Assembly (NCBI RefSeq): GCF_003399625.1
Contig: NZ_NBXA01000014.1
Span: 1 to 64,000, forward strand
From: Subtercola boreus
Lineage (GTDB): Bacteria > Actinomycetota > Actinomycetes > Actinomycetales > Microbacteriaceae
Direction: 5' to 3'
DNA length: 64,000 bases
This document shows, one piece after another, positions 17,762-27,037 of this stretch (positions are counted from its first letter, which is position 1; each line of letters starts with the position of its first letter). Under the pieces are notes generated by a model that was not told the origin of the DNA, did no database searches, and saw nothing but the letters and a program-made list of their open reading frames with translations. A program made the translations under genes and the position numbers.

Positions 17762-18856
17762 GTGGGTGTTGTCCGCAAGTGGGTCTTTCCGATCATCCGA
17801 CTCGTCGTGGTCGTCGCCATCGCGGCGGCGCTCTGCAAGCTGGCGTTCTTTCCCGACACGCAGGCGGTCGCCGATCCCGCCGTGCCGACGGGGGAACTCA
17901 CGGAACCGCAGGCGACGGTCACGACCGGCACGATCTCGAACGATGTCACGGTGAAGGCGACGGTGAGCGCAGATCCGGCGTCGCCGATCCGGGCGACTGC
18001 GATCGGGGTGGTCGACGAGGTTCAGGTCGCCGTCGGGGCGACGGTGGCGGCGGGTGACACCATCTTCGACATCAGGGTGGAGACCCAGCGCGATCCGGTC
18101 GAGACGACAGGGCCCGACGGCTCGGTCATCCAGACCCCGCGGAAGCCGCTGGTGACCTACGTCGACGTGACGGCCCCGATCGCCGGAATCGTGAGTGCGC
18201 TGCCCGTTCTCGCCGGCCAGTCGATGGCCGTCGGAGACGTGGCCGGCCAGATCGCGCCGCCGACCTTCTCGGTGACGGGATCGCTGAACGCTGCCGACCA
18301 GTACCGGTTGGTCAGCCAGCCGACCGAGGCGCAGGTGGCGATCACCGGCGGGCCGGCACCGTTCGCCTGCACGAACCTCACGATCCTGTCGCCTCTGGCC
18401 GGTTCGGACGGCAGCGGCTCGGGCGGCTCGGGCGGGAGTGGCGGCGGGAGCAACGGAGGTGGCGGTGGTGCGGGCAGCGGTGCGGGCGGCGGCAGCGGCT
18501 CGGGCAACACCCTCCGCTGCAGCGTGCCGGGTGACGTGCGCGTCTTCTCCGGACTCGCCGCCGACGTCACCATCGCCGCGGGCAAGGCCGAGAACGTGCT
18601 GGTCATCCCCACCACAGCCGTCGAGGGCACCGCGCTGAACGGTAACGTCTGGTTCGTGCTGCCCGACGGAACGACCGAGCAGAGGCCGGTCATCCTGGGC
18701 CTGACCGACGGCAGCATGGTGCAGGTCGTCTCGGGCCTGGCCGCCGGAGACACCGTGCTGCAGTTCGTTCCCGGGGCGGTTGCTCCGACCGACGGCTGTG
18801 GGGGCGTGCCGAACTGCTTCGACATCGGTGGCGGCGGCGTCGCCGTGGCGGGGTGA
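17762..18856 (+). CDS. membrane-fusion/adaptor protein of an ABC export system (MacA/HlyD-like), 364 aa
   Basis: An N-terminal membrane anchor (residues 7-27, WVFPIIRLVVVVAIAAALCKLAFF) precedes a biotinyl-lipoyl-like half (VVDEVQVAVGATVAAGDTIFDIRVE and VTAPIAGIVSALPVLAGQSMAVGDVAG) and a C-terminal beta domain (VLVIPTTAVEGTALNGNVWFVLPDGTTEQRPVILGL) typical of these adaptors. An unusual ~35-residue Gly/Ser linker (near 222-257) interrupts it, flanked by Cys residues (FACTNL and LRCSV) that could form a disulfide. It is followed 4 nt later by the ATPase gene, so the three genes form one transporter. Confidence 0.82.
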   Translation: MGVVRKWVFPIIRLVVVVAIAAALCKLAFFPDTQAVADPAVPTGELTEPQATVTTGTISNDVTVKATVSADPASPIRATAIGVVDEVQVAVGATVAAGDTIFDIRVETQRDPVETTGPDGSVIQTPRKPLVTYVDVTAPIAGIVSALPVLAGQSMAVGDVAGQIAPPTFSVTGSLNAADQYRLVSQPTEAQVAITGGPAPFACTNLTILSPLAGSDGSGSGGSGGSGGGSNGGGGGAGSGAGGGSGSGNTLRCSVPGDVRVFSGLAADVTIAAGKAENVLVIPTTAVEGTALNGNVWFVLPDGTTEQRPVILGLTDGSMVQVVSGLAAGDTVLQFVPGAVAPTDGCGGVPNCFDIGGGGVAVAG

Positions 18857-18860
18857 GCGC

Positions 18861-19664
18861 ATGACGTTCCTCGAACTGAGGGGGGTGGGCCGCACGGTCT
18901 CCCGGGTGGATGACCGCCCCCTCGTCATCCTCGACGGCGTCGACCTCGTTGTGGAGGTCGGCGACCGCCTCTCGATCGTCGGCCGGTCGGGCTCCGGCAA
19001 ATCCACGCTGCTGAACCTGCTCGGGTTGCTCGATTCGCCGACCGAGGGCGAGATCTTCCTCGACGACGAACCGACGCGCCACTTCTCCGCACGGCGGCGC
19101 GACGTGACGCGGGGCCGCGACGTCGGGTTCATCTTCCAGCAGTTCAACCTGCTGCAGGGCCGCACCGCGCTCGAGAACGTGATGACGCCGCTCCTCTACG
19201 ACACCGGATCGGCGTTCTGGCGACGCCGCGCGATCGCGAGCGAGATGCTCGACCGGGTCGGGCTCGGTCACCGCCTGTCGTCGACCCCGGATCGGCTCTC
19301 GGGCGGCGAACAGCAGCGCGTGGCGATCGCCCGCGCGCTGGTGCGGCGCCCTCGGCTCATCCTCGCCGACGAGCCGACCGGTGCCCTCGACATCGAGACG
19401 GGTGAGATCGTCATGGCGCTGCTCGACGAGATCGCGACGGCCTCGGATGCTGCGCTCGTGACGATCACGCACGACCCGGCGATCGCGGCGCTCGGGGCGC
19501 GGCGGTTCCGGCTCGAGCGCGGTGCGCTGGTGGATGCCGCGGCTACCGCCCCCCGTCCACTCGCCGTCGGAGAAGAGGACCACGGCGGCGCTGAGGTCAC
19601 AGGCGACATGGCGGCGCTGTCATCCTCTTTTGCGCACGCCGCAGACGAAGGCGGCGACTCGTGA
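18861..19664 (+). CDS. ABC transporter ATP-binding protein (MacB/LolD-type), 267 aa
   Basis: Walker A is [18 protein letters not shown], the Q-loop region [18 protein letters not shown], the signature [15 protein letters not shown], Walker [14 protein letters not shown] and the switch His is in VTITHDP. This set places it in the MacB/LolD/FtsE class of ATPases. The C-terminal ~40 residues are a low-complexity acidic tail. ATG 18861 lies 4 nt after the adaptor stop with GGGGTGAG upstream. It couples by 4-nt overlap (GTGA) to the permease. Confidence 0.92.
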   Translation: MTFLELRGVGRTVSRVDDRPLVILDGVDLVVEVGDRLSIVGRSGSGKSTLLNLLGLLDSPTEGEIFLDDEPTRHFSARRRDVTRGRDVGFIFQQFNLLQGRTALENVMTPLLYDTGSAFWRRRAIASEMLDRVGLGHRLSSTPDRLSGGEQQRVAIARALVRRPRLILADEPTGALDIETGEIVMALLDEIATASDAALVTITHDPAIAALGARRFRLERGALVDAAATAPRPLAVGEEDHGGAEVTGDMAALSSSFAHAADEGGDS

Positions 19665-20887
19665 GGGGGTTGACTACCGCGTTCGTCGGGAGCGTCATCG
19701 AGGCGTGGGCGGAGCTCCGCATCCACCGCACGCGGGTGCTGCTCTCGCTGGTCGGCGTCGCGGTCGCCGTGTGTGCGCTGACCAGCGTGGTCGCGCTAGG
19801 GAACATCGCGCAACAGGCCACCATCGAGACGAGCGAGCGGTCGAGCGGGCGGCCGGCGACGCTGTACGTGTCGGCGTTCACGGCCGACGGTTCTGCGCCG
19901 CCGACCGCCACCATGGACAGGACCTGGAACGAGGCGCTCGAACGCTACAGCGTGCACTACGCCAGCCGGGTGAACCAACAGCAGGTGAGCATCCAGTTCA
20001 TCGACGGCGTCAGCCCGGTGAACGCGACCCTCGTCGACCAGCCGTACGGCACGATGCACCGCGTCGAGGTGGTGAAGGGATCGTGGTTCGGTGAGACGGA
20101 TGCGACCCGCCTCGCGCCCGCCCTGATCGTGAACGACATCTTCTGGCAGCGGCTCGGCTCGCCCGACCTCGCGACCCACCCCACCGTGAGCCTCGTCGGA
20201 TCGAAGCCGGTCACGGCCGTCATCACCGGGGTCACCGCTGCCCTTGCCTACGAGGACCAGCCGAGCATGATGATGCTGAACGACTCGTACACCCGGCTCG
20301 CCGACCAGCTGGCGACGGATGCTTCGTACCCCGCCTATCCGTCGTACGAGATGTGGGTGCCGCCCTCGATCTCTGCGGAACTGACGTCCCGGCTGCAGTC
20401 GGACTTCAGCGCCTCACTCGGCGAGGGTGCCACCGCGCAGGTGAACCGGCAGGACTACGCGGCGTACGGCGACGATCCGTTCCTTCCGATCAAGCTGATG
20501 ATCAGCGGGGTGGCGGTGCTGGTGCTGCTGCTCGGGGCGCTCGGGCTCGTGAACATCTCGCTCGTCACGGTGCGGCAGCGCATCCAGGAGATCGGCATCA
20601 GGCGGAGCTTCGGCGCGACGGCCGCGCGGGTGTTCTTTGCGGTGATGATGGAGAGCGTGGTCGCCACTGTCGCGGCGGGGGTCGTCGGCGTGATGCTGTC
20701 GATCCTCATTGTGAAGAGCCCGTGGGTCGAGGATGTCATCTCGCAGGGAGTGTCCGACATCCCGGCGTTCCCGCTCGACGCGGCCCTGCTCGGGCTCGCG
20801 GCGGCGACCCTGGTGGGCGCGATCGCGGGCTTGCTGCCGGCGCTCGTGGCGGTGCGCGTGAAGGTGATCGACGCGATCCGCTACTGA
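19661..20887 (+). CDS. ABC transporter permease (MacB-like, FtsX fold), 408 aa
   Basis: One N-terminal transmembrane helix ([22 protein letters not shown]) is followed by a large extracellular MacB-type domain (~45-280) and three C-terminal helices ([77 protein letters not shown]). The conserved [16 protein letters not shown] motif contacts the ATPase. It is the last gene of the cassette. Such transporters act mechanically on periplasmic or cell-wall substrates or export peptides and lipids; which applies here is unknown. Confidence 0.9.
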   Translation: MRGLTTAFVGSVIEAWAELRIHRTRVLLSLVGVAVAVCALTSVVALGNIAQQATIETSERSSGRPATLYVSAFTADGSAPPTATMDRTWNEALERYSVHYASRVNQQQVSIQFIDGVSPVNATLVDQPYGTMHRVEVVKGSWFGETDATRLAPALIVNDIFWQRLGSPDLATHPTVSLVGSKPVTAVITGVTAALAYEDQPSMMMLNDSYTRLADQLATDASYPAYPSYEMWVPPSISAELTSRLQSDFSASLGEGATAQVNRQDYAAYGDDPFLPIKLMISGVAVLVLLLGALGLVNISLVTVRQRIQEIGIRRSFGATAARVFFAVMMESVVATVAAGVVGVMLSILIVKSPWVEDVISQGVSDIPAFPLDAALLGLAAATLVGAIAGLLPALVAVRVKVIDAIRY

Positions 20888-20974
20888 CGCCCTGCGCCCC
20901 CCTCCGCCCCCGCCCGCCGCCCTCCCCCCGCCCCCGCACTCCTCCGCACCCCCCGCGGCACGCCGGGGGTGCGT

Positions 20975-21035
20975 AAAAGAGGAGGGGGGCCTCGTTGAGG
21001 TCGTATTCGACCCTGCGATGCTCCCCTCCTCTTTT
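20975..21035. terminator. compound bidirectional terminator between permease and pckG
   Basis: AAAAGAGGAGGGG (20975-20987) and CCCCTCCTCTTTT (21023-21035) are exact 13-bp inverted copies; reading either way ends in a run of T. The 35-nt interior itself contains two smaller hairpins, CCTC-GTT-GAGG and GGTCG-TATT-CGACC. It lies between convergent genes. Confidence 0.8.
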
Positions 21036-21085
21036 GCGACGGGCGGCTCTCGACAGACCGCGGCGGGCGGCGGCCGGCAGAGGCG

Positions 21086-22984
21086 CTAGGGGAGCTTCGC
21101 GAGACCCGCGCGGAGGCGCGCCAGTTCGGTCAGGAGGGTCTCGGGCATCCGGTCGGCGCCGAGCGTGCCGAAGTAGGCTTCCGTCTCGTCGGCCTCAGCC
21201 AGCCAGGCGGCCTTGTCGACGCCGGTGAGGGTCGCAAGATCCGCGTCCGAGAGGCCAAGGCCTTCGACGTTCAGCTCGTGCACGAGCGGCAGCCCGCCGA
21301 TCGGTGTCTGGCGCGCGGCCACGTCACCTTCGAGGCGACGGATGATCCACTCGACCACCCGCGAGTTCTCGCTGAAGCCCGGCCAGATGTACGACCCGGC
21401 GGAGTCCTTGCGGAACCAGTTGACCTGGAAGATCGGGGGAGCGTTCTCGCCCAGCACGTCGCCCATGTCGAGCCAGTGCTGGAAGTAGTCGGCCATGTTG
21501 TAGCCGACGAACGGCAGCATCGCGAAGGGGTCGTGGCGGAGGCGACCGACGGCACCGGCCGCGGCAGCAGTGGTCTCCGAGGCCATGGTGGCCCCGACGA
21601 ACACGCCGTGCGCCCAGTTCTTCGACTGCGCCACGAGCGGCACGGTCGACGGGCGGCGCCCGCCGAACAGGATCGCGTCGACGACGACGCCCTCGGGCGA
21701 CTCCCACTCCGCAGCGATCGAGGGGCACTGGTCGGCCGTCACCGTGAAGCGGGCATTCGGGTGCGCGGCGGGCGTCGGGGAGGCCGGCGTCCAGTCGTTG
21801 CCCTGCCAGTCGAGCAGGTGAGACGGCGGGGTCGGCGTGAGGCCCTCCCACCAGACATCCCCGTCATCCCGGAGCGCGACGTTCGTGAAGATCGTGTTGC
21901 CCCACATCGTGTCGACGGCCGTCTGGTTCGTCTCGATGCCGGTGCCGGGTGCGACGCCGAAGAAGCCGCGTTCGGGGTTGATCGCGCGGAGCCTGCCGTC
22001 GGGGCCGGGGCGCATCCAGACGATGTCGTCGCCGATGGTCTCGACCTTCCAGCCGGGAATGGTCGGCTTCAGCATGGCGAGGTTCGTCTTGCCGCAGGCC
22101 GAGGGGAACGCTGCGGCGACGTGGTAGGCGCGGCCCTCGGGCGACGTGATCTTCACGAGCAGCATGTGCTCGGCCATCCAGCCCTCGTCGCGGGCCATCA
22201 CCGAGGCGATGCGAAGGGCGAAGCACTTCTTGCCCAGCAGGGCGTTTCCGCCGTAACCCGATCCGAACGACCAGATCTCGCGGGTCTCCGGGAAGTGCGC
22301 GATGTACTTCGAGGGGTTGTGCGGCCACGCGACATCCACGTCGCCGGCGGCAAGGGGCGCGCCGACGCTGTGCAGGGCGGGCACCCAGGGTGTGTCGTCG
22401 GTGATCAGATTCAGCACGGATGTGCCGATCCGGGTCATCAGCGCCATGCTGACCACGACGTAGGGCGAGTCGGTGACCTGCACGCCGACCTGCGAGAGCG
22501 GGCCGCCGACCGGGCCCATCGAGAACGGAACGACGTACATGGTGCGCCCGCGCATGCTGCCCCGGAAGAGCGGGAGGAGTTCGTTCTTCATCTCAGACGG
22601 CTCGCGCCAGTTGTTCGTGGGACCGGCGTCGATCTCCGTGGTCGAGCAGATGAAGGTGCGGTCTTCGACCCGGGCCACGTCAGCCGGATCGCTGCGGGCC
22701 AGGAAGCTGTTCGGGCGCCACTCCGGGTTCAGGCGGATCAGCGTTCCCTGCGCCACCATCTCCTTGGTCAGGCGGTCGTACTCGGCCGTGGATCCGTCGC
22801 ACCAGACCACGTCGGTGGGCCCGGTGAGCGCGGTGACGTCGGCGATCCACGCAGCCAGCCCGGCATCGATGCGCAGGGTGGGCGGAGTCTCGGATGCCCG
22901 CTCGGGCCGGCGTCCGACGCTGTCGACCCGGGTGGGGAACTTCGACGTAGAGGTTTTCTGTGTGGGTCGTTGCAAGAGGCTCAC
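21086..22984 (-). CDS. pckG: phosphoenolpyruvate carboxykinase (GTP), 632 aa
   Basis: Converts oxaloacetate and GTP to PEP, GDP and CO2, the entry step of gluconeogenesis. Seen are the GTP-class P-loop with catalytic Cys ([17 protein letters not shown]), the metal-binding region ([32 protein letters not shown]), [25 protein letters not shown] and [19 protein letters not shown]. Start is uncertain: GTG 22984 has GGAG 5 nt upstream; TTG 22975 is an alternative. The frame continues upstream without similarity. It diverges from the RamB-like regulator gene. Confidence 0.95.
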   Translation of the reverse strand: MSLLQRPTQKTSTSKFPTRVDSVGRRPERASETPPTLRIDAGLAAWIADVTALTGPTDVVWCDGSTAEYDRLTKEMVAQGTLIRLNPEWRPNSFLARSDPADVARVEDRTFICSTTEIDAGPTNNWREPSEMKNELLPLFRGSMRGRTMYVVPFSMGPVGGPLSQVGVQVTDSPYVVVSMALMTRIGTSVLNLITDDTPWVPALHSVGAPLAAGDVDVAWPHNPSKYIAHFPETREIWSFGSGYGGNALLGKKCFALRIASVMARDEGWMAEHMLLVKITSPEGRAYHVAAAFPSACGKTNLAMLKPTIPGWKVETIGDDIVWMRPGPDGRLRAINPERGFFGVAPGTGIETNQTAVDTMWGNTIFTNVALRDDGDVWWEGLTPTPPSHLLDWQGNDWTPASPTPAAHPNARFTVTADQCPSIAAEWESPEGVVVDAILFGGRRPSTVPLVAQSKNWAHGVFVGATMASETTAAAAGAVGRLRHDPFAMLPFVGYNMADYFQHWLDMGDVLGENAPPIFQVNWFRKDSAGSYIWPGFSENSRVVEWIIRRLEGDVAARQTPIGGLPLVHELNVEGLGLSDADLATLTGVDKAAWLAEADETEAYFGTLGADRMPETLLTELARLRAGLAKLP

Positions 22985-23127
22985 GATCGCTCCGCTCGTT
23001 CTGTGTCGGGCACCCCTCGATTGAAAGGATGCAGAAGTTCTGTGGTGTTCTTCCACTGTGCGCTCTATTTGCGCTAAATTCAGAGAAAGTATCGCGAAAG
23101 ATCGCCCGTTCTTTACAGGAGGCAAAG

Positions 23128-24567
23128 ATGCCATCGACTCTCGACCTGATCACCCTCGGTCGCCGCATCCGGCACTTCCGGAAGGCCGCCGACCTCACGC
23201 TCGACCAGCTCGGCGAGAAGGTGGGGGTCGTCGGGAGCCAGCTCTCCCTCATCGAGAACGGTCGGCGCGAGCCGAAGTTCTCCCTGCTGCAGTCGCTCTC
23301 CTCTGTGCTCGGCGTCCCGCTCTCCGACCTGCTCTCCGAGGAGGCGCCGGATGCCCGCACCGCCCTCGAGATCGAGCTGGCCCGGGCGCAGACCGGCGAT
23401 CTCTACGCCTCGCTCGGGCTCCCGCGGGTGCCCGCCAGCCGGAACCTCCCGCAGGAGACGCTCGAATCCCTCGTCGGACTCCACCGTGAGCTGATCCGGC
23501 GCGCGACCGAGTCGATCGCGACGCCCGAGGAGGCGCGCCGGGCGAACACCGAGTCACGCGAGCGGATGCGCGAGCAGAACAATCATCTGCCCGAGCTCGA
23601 GAAGATCGTCGAGCAGACGCTCGCCAGGGTGGGCCACACCGGCGGCGCGCTCAGCCACCGAACGGTGAGCCTCCTGGCCGAAGACCTCGGCTTCCGCCTC
23701 ATCCACGTCAACGACCTGCCGCACTCTGCCCGCTCGGTGACCGATCTCGAGAGCGGTCGCATCTACCTGCCGCCGGCGTCGATCCCCGGTGGGCACGGGC
23801 TCCGTTCGATGGCGCTCCAGGCGATGGCGCACCGTGTTCTCGGGCACACGCCCCCGCAGAACTACGCGGACTTCCTGCAGCAGCGGCTCGAGATCAACTA
23901 CTTCGCGGCGGCGTCGCTGATGCCCGAGGCGGCATCGGTCAAGTTTCTGCAGGGGGCCAAGGCCCGGCGCGACCTCTCGGTCGAGGACTTCCGCGACGCG
24001 TTCGGTGTCACTCACGAAGCGGCGGCGCTCCGGATGACCAACCTCGCCACCTCGCACCTCGGCATCGACGTGCACTTCCTGCGCCTTACGGATGACGGGG
24101 CCATCCAGAAGGCGTATGAGAATGACGGCCTGCCGCTGCCTCAGGACGTGACGGGGGCAGTGGAGGGCCAGTTCGTCTGCCGCAACTGGGCCGCGCGCGT
24201 CGCACTCACCCGCACGAATCGGAGCACCGAGTTCTACCAGTACACCGACACTCCGTCGGGGACGTTCTGGTGCGCCACCCAGACCGGGACGACCGCCGCG
24301 GGCGAGTTCTCGATCAGCTTCGGCACCTCGTTCGCCGACGCGAAGTGGTTCCGTGGGCGCGACACCGAGAAGCGCGCTCTCTCCCGCTGCCCCGACGAGT
24401 CGTGCTGCCGGCGCCCCGCTTCGGCGCTGGTGGAACGCTGGTCGGAGAGCGCCTGGCCGAGCGCCCGCCTGCACGCACATGTGCTCTCTCCGTTGCCGTC
24501 GGGCAAGTTCCCGGGCGTCGACGACCGGGAAGTGTACGAGTTCCTGGAGTCGCACGCGGCGTCCTGA
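23128..24567 (+). CDS. RamB-type XRE/ImmA-IrrE-fold transcriptional regulator, 479 aa
   Basis: An N-terminal XRE HTH (residues ~8-65, [53 protein letters not shown]) is joined to an ImmA/IrrE-like domain (~200-330) and a Cys-rich C-terminal domain ([10 protein letters not shown]). This is the layout of the short-chain acyl regulators such as corynebacterial RamB, which controls acetate and glyoxylate metabolism. The protease-like motif reads MAHRVLGH, lacking the Glu of HExxH, so it probably senses a ligand and does not cut peptide bonds. ATG 23128 has AGGAGG 6 nt upstream. Divergence from pckG suggests it regulates PEP carboxykinase (inference). Confidence 0.88.
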   Translation: MPSTLDLITLGRRIRHFRKAADLTLDQLGEKVGVVGSQLSLIENGRREPKFSLLQSLSSVLGVPLSDLLSEEAPDARTALEIELARAQTGDLYASLGLPRVPASRNLPQETLESLVGLHRELIRRATESIATPEEARRANTESRERMREQNNHLPELEKIVEQTLARVGHTGGALSHRTVSLLAEDLGFRLIHVNDLPHSARSVTDLESGRIYLPPASIPGGHGLRSMALQAMAHRVLGHTPPQNYADFLQQRLEINYFAAASLMPEAASVKFLQGAKARRDLSVEDFRDAFGVTHEAAALRMTNLATSHLGIDVHFLRLTDDGAIQKAYENDGLPLPQDVTGAVEGQFVCRNWAARVALTRTNRSTEFYQYTDTPSGTFWCATQTGTTAAGEFSISFGTSFADAKWFRGRDTEKRALSRCPDESCCRRPASALVERWSESAWPSARLHAHVLSPLPSGKFPGVDDREVYEFLESHAAS

Positions 24568-24625
24568 GGTCGGGTCCCCCTCAATGAGGACTGCGGATGT
24601 CGCGGGTGGCGGTTAGGGTCAACAG

Positions 24626-26191
24626 GTGCAGATCTTCTCCCGAACCACCACGGTCGCCCGCGCGCTTGCCGGCACCGTCGCCGTCGTGGCCCTCGTGCTC
24701 GGCGGGTCCCTCGCCGCAACGGCAGCTCCCGCCGCGAGCAGCGCCGCCGCGAATGCGCTGAGCGCCGACTCCGACGCATCGCCCCGCGCCACAGAGACGG
24801 CGGCGAGCATCCAGGCCCAGGCTGCGGCACAGGCCACTCTTCAGCAGACTCTCGCGGCGACCCATTCGGCCGGCACCCCGGTGGCCGCGCCCTCAGGCCC
24901 TGCCGCAGCTCCGGAGAGCGCCGATCGCCAGGCCTCCGCCGCCGTGGCGAAGTTCACCGCCGGCAACATCATCGACGACTCCCTCTTCTACACGGGTACG
25001 GCAATGACCGCCTCGCAGGTGCAGTCGTTCCTGGCCTCGAAGGGCTCCGGATGCACGGCAGGCGCCCTGTGCCTGAAGAACTACCGGCAGACCACCTACA
25101 CGCAGGCCGCCGACCAGATGTGCGGCCAGTATGTCGGCGCTTCCAACGAGACGGCCGCCACCATCGTCTACCGGGTCGGCCAGCTCTGCGGCGTCAGCCA
25201 GAAGGTGCTGCTCACGCTCATCCAGAAGGAGTCCTCGCTGGTCGCGACCACGAGCCCCTCGGCCGGCGACTATGAGACCGCAACGGGATACGGCTGCGCC
25301 GACACGCAGGCCACCTGCGACAAGTACTACTACGGCTTCTACAATCAGGTCTACAACGCTGCGTGGCAGTTCAAGCGCTACCTCAACCCGCCCGGACGCA
25401 CCCTCGACTTCACCTACTTCCCGGTCGGCAAGATGACGAGCATCCAGTACAACGACGACACCAGCTGCGGCTCGTCGAAGGTCACGATCACGAACGCGGC
25501 CACCGCGGCGCTCTATTACTACACGCCGTACCAGCCGAACAAGGCTGCGCTCGCGAACCCCTACGGCACGGGAGACGCGTGCTCGGCCTACGGCAACCGC
25601 AACTTCTTCTACGTGTACTCGGACTGGTTCGGCACGCCGAACGCCGCGCCCGACCAGTTCTTCACCGATGTGACGCCCACGACGGCGAAGTACGCCGACA
25701 TCCAGTGGATGGCGAGCCTCGGTTTCGGCACCGGTACGGCCGCCGCGAACGGCACCCGCATCTACTCGCCCACCCAGGTGATCAACCGGGGCACGACCGC
25801 GATCTACCTCTACCGCTACAGCGGGCTGCCGTTCACGCCGCCTGCGACGCCGTCGTTCGTCGACGTGCCGAAGACGAGCGGCTCGTACACCGCCGTCGAA
25901 TGGATGCTGGCGAACCACCTGGTCACGCTGCCCGCCGACAAGAAGTTCTCGCCCGCTTCGAACGCCACCCGTACCGACCTGGCCGTCTGGCTCTCGGCCT
26001 ACAGCGGTGACACACTGCCGAACCCTGCAACACCGTCGTTCACCGACGTTCCGACGTCGAACCCGAACTACCGCGCCATCGAGTGGATCAGGGCGAACAA
26101 GATCTCGACCGGCACCGGGTTCGGGCCCGCCACTCCGGTCACGCGCGACGTGCTGGCGGCGTTCCTCCACCGCTACTACCTCCGCCCGTAG
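24626..26191 (+). CDS. secreted protein with C-terminal S-layer-homology repeats, 521 aa
   Basis: A signal peptide spans residues 1-34 (VARALAGTVAVVALVLGGSLAATAAPA). A low-complexity Ala-rich stretch reaches ~110. The central domain (~115-350) has several Cys and a lysozyme-like motif (VGQLCGVSQKVLLTLIQKESSLVATTSP), found in actinobacterial secreted proteins of unknown activity. Three SLH-like repeats of ~50 residues follow, each starting FxDV(P/T) and containing (A/I)xEW or IQW. A TAGGGT hexamer 6 nt before GTG 24626 with no Shine-Dalgarno suggests a leaderless mRNA. The product likely binds the cell wall. Confidence 0.82.
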   Translation: MQIFSRTTTVARALAGTVAVVALVLGGSLAATAAPAASSAAANALSADSDASPRATETAASIQAQAAAQATLQQTLAATHSAGTPVAAPSGPAAAPESADRQASAAVAKFTAGNIIDDSLFYTGTAMTASQVQSFLASKGSGCTAGALCLKNYRQTTYTQAADQMCGQYVGASNETAATIVYRVGQLCGVSQKVLLTLIQKESSLVATTSPSAGDYETATGYGCADTQATCDKYYYGFYNQVYNAAWQFKRYLNPPGRTLDFTYFPVGKMTSIQYNDDTSCGSSKVTITNAATAALYYYTPYQPNKAALANPYGTGDACSAYGNRNFFYVYSDWFGTPNAAPDQFFTDVTPTTAKYADIQWMASLGFGTGTAAANGTRIYSPTQVINRGTTAIYLYRYSGLPFTPPATPSFVDVPKTSGSYTAVEWMLANHLVTLPADKKFSPASNATRTDLAVWLSAYSGDTLPNPATPSFTDVPTSNPNYRAIEWIRANKISTGTGFGPATPVTRDVLAAFLHRYYLRP

Positions 26192-26242
26192 TCCGCGCGG
26201 CGTCCGCTCTCGCGTTGTCTGCTCTGGCGACCGTCGCGGGGC

Positions 26243-26857
26243 TCAGGCGGTGAAGCCGCCCGCGAGAGCGTCGAGCGCCTTGACCACGAACGGCTCGAGC
26301 GATCCGCGAGACGGGCCGGCGGCCGCCCACTCCTGCGCCGCAGCCACGACGGCGCCCGTCGCGGCATACGCCAGGGTGCGCGGCCTGAGCGACTCGGGAT
26401 CGAGCCCCAGCCGCACGCCCGCGAAGGTCGCAAGCACGCCGGCCCAGCGCGCGAACCTCGTCAGTGCGGATGCCTGCACCTCCGCCACCGAGCCGATGAA
26501 CGGGTACTGCGTGAGGATCCACGGCACACGCGACGGGCCGAAGTCGCGGGCGACGGCCGCCAGGGCAGAACCCAGCGCACGGGGGAGGGGGGCATCCGGG
26601 GCCTGCTCGTCGAGGCGCCGCTGCAGAACCTCGGATGCCCGGTCGAGGTCGCCCCAGAAGACATCGCTCTTGCCGTCGAAGTAGTTGAAGAAGGTCGAAC
26701 GACCGACGCCGGCGCGCTGGGTGATCTGCTCCACGGTGGTTCGGGCGTAGGTGTTCTCGAAGAAGAGTTCGAACGCTGCCTCCTCGAGGAGTTCGCGCGA
26801 CGAGGCGCGAGGTCGACCGCGCGCGGGCCGGGCAGTCGTGTCCGACTTCTCCTCCAC
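26243..26857 (-). CDS. TetR-family transcriptional regulator, 204 aa
   Basis: The N-terminal HTH (RELLEEAAFELFFENTYARTTVEQITQRAGVGRSTFFNYFDGKSDVFWGDL) is typical TetR. The C-terminal ~140 residues form an all-helical ligand domain (FARWAGVLATFAGVRLGLDPESLRPRTLAYAATGAVVAAAQEW). GTG 26857 is chosen because GAGAGGA lies 6 nt upstream; an ATG at 26929 would add an unrelated leader. No adjacent target gene is evident: it is convergent with the SLH protein and the galactoside operon lies upstream on the same strand. Confidence 0.88.
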   Translation of the reverse strand: MEEKSDTTARPARGRPRASSRELLEEAAFELFFENTYARTTVEQITQRAGVGRSTFFNYFDGKSDVFWGDLDRASEVLQRRLDEQAPDAPLPRALGSALAAVARDFGPSRVPWILTQYPFIGSVAEVQASALTRFARWAGVLATFAGVRLGLDPESLRPRTLAYAATGAVVAAAQEWAAAGPSRGSLEPFVVKALDALAGGFTA

Positions 26858-27037
26858 AGCTATTCCTCTCGGCAGATCTGTCCACAGCAGCCTATCCATC
26901 CACGCGCGGAACGAGTCGCCCCCCGTCATACACAGACGTGCCGAAGACGAACCCCGGCTTCCCTTCGATCGGATGCTGCGGCCGCGCGGTGGCGCTTCGG
27001 GTCAGCACTGCGGGGCAGCGGCCCTTCCGGGCACGGG

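Noticed and set aside
26892-27037. Leftward frame ending GKPGFVFGTSVYDGGRLVPRVDG between the TetR and alpha-galactosidase genes
   Set aside because: The stretch looks protein-like, but its upstream part is only the shadow of the alpha-galactosidase gene, and 146 nt is too little to claim a remnant.
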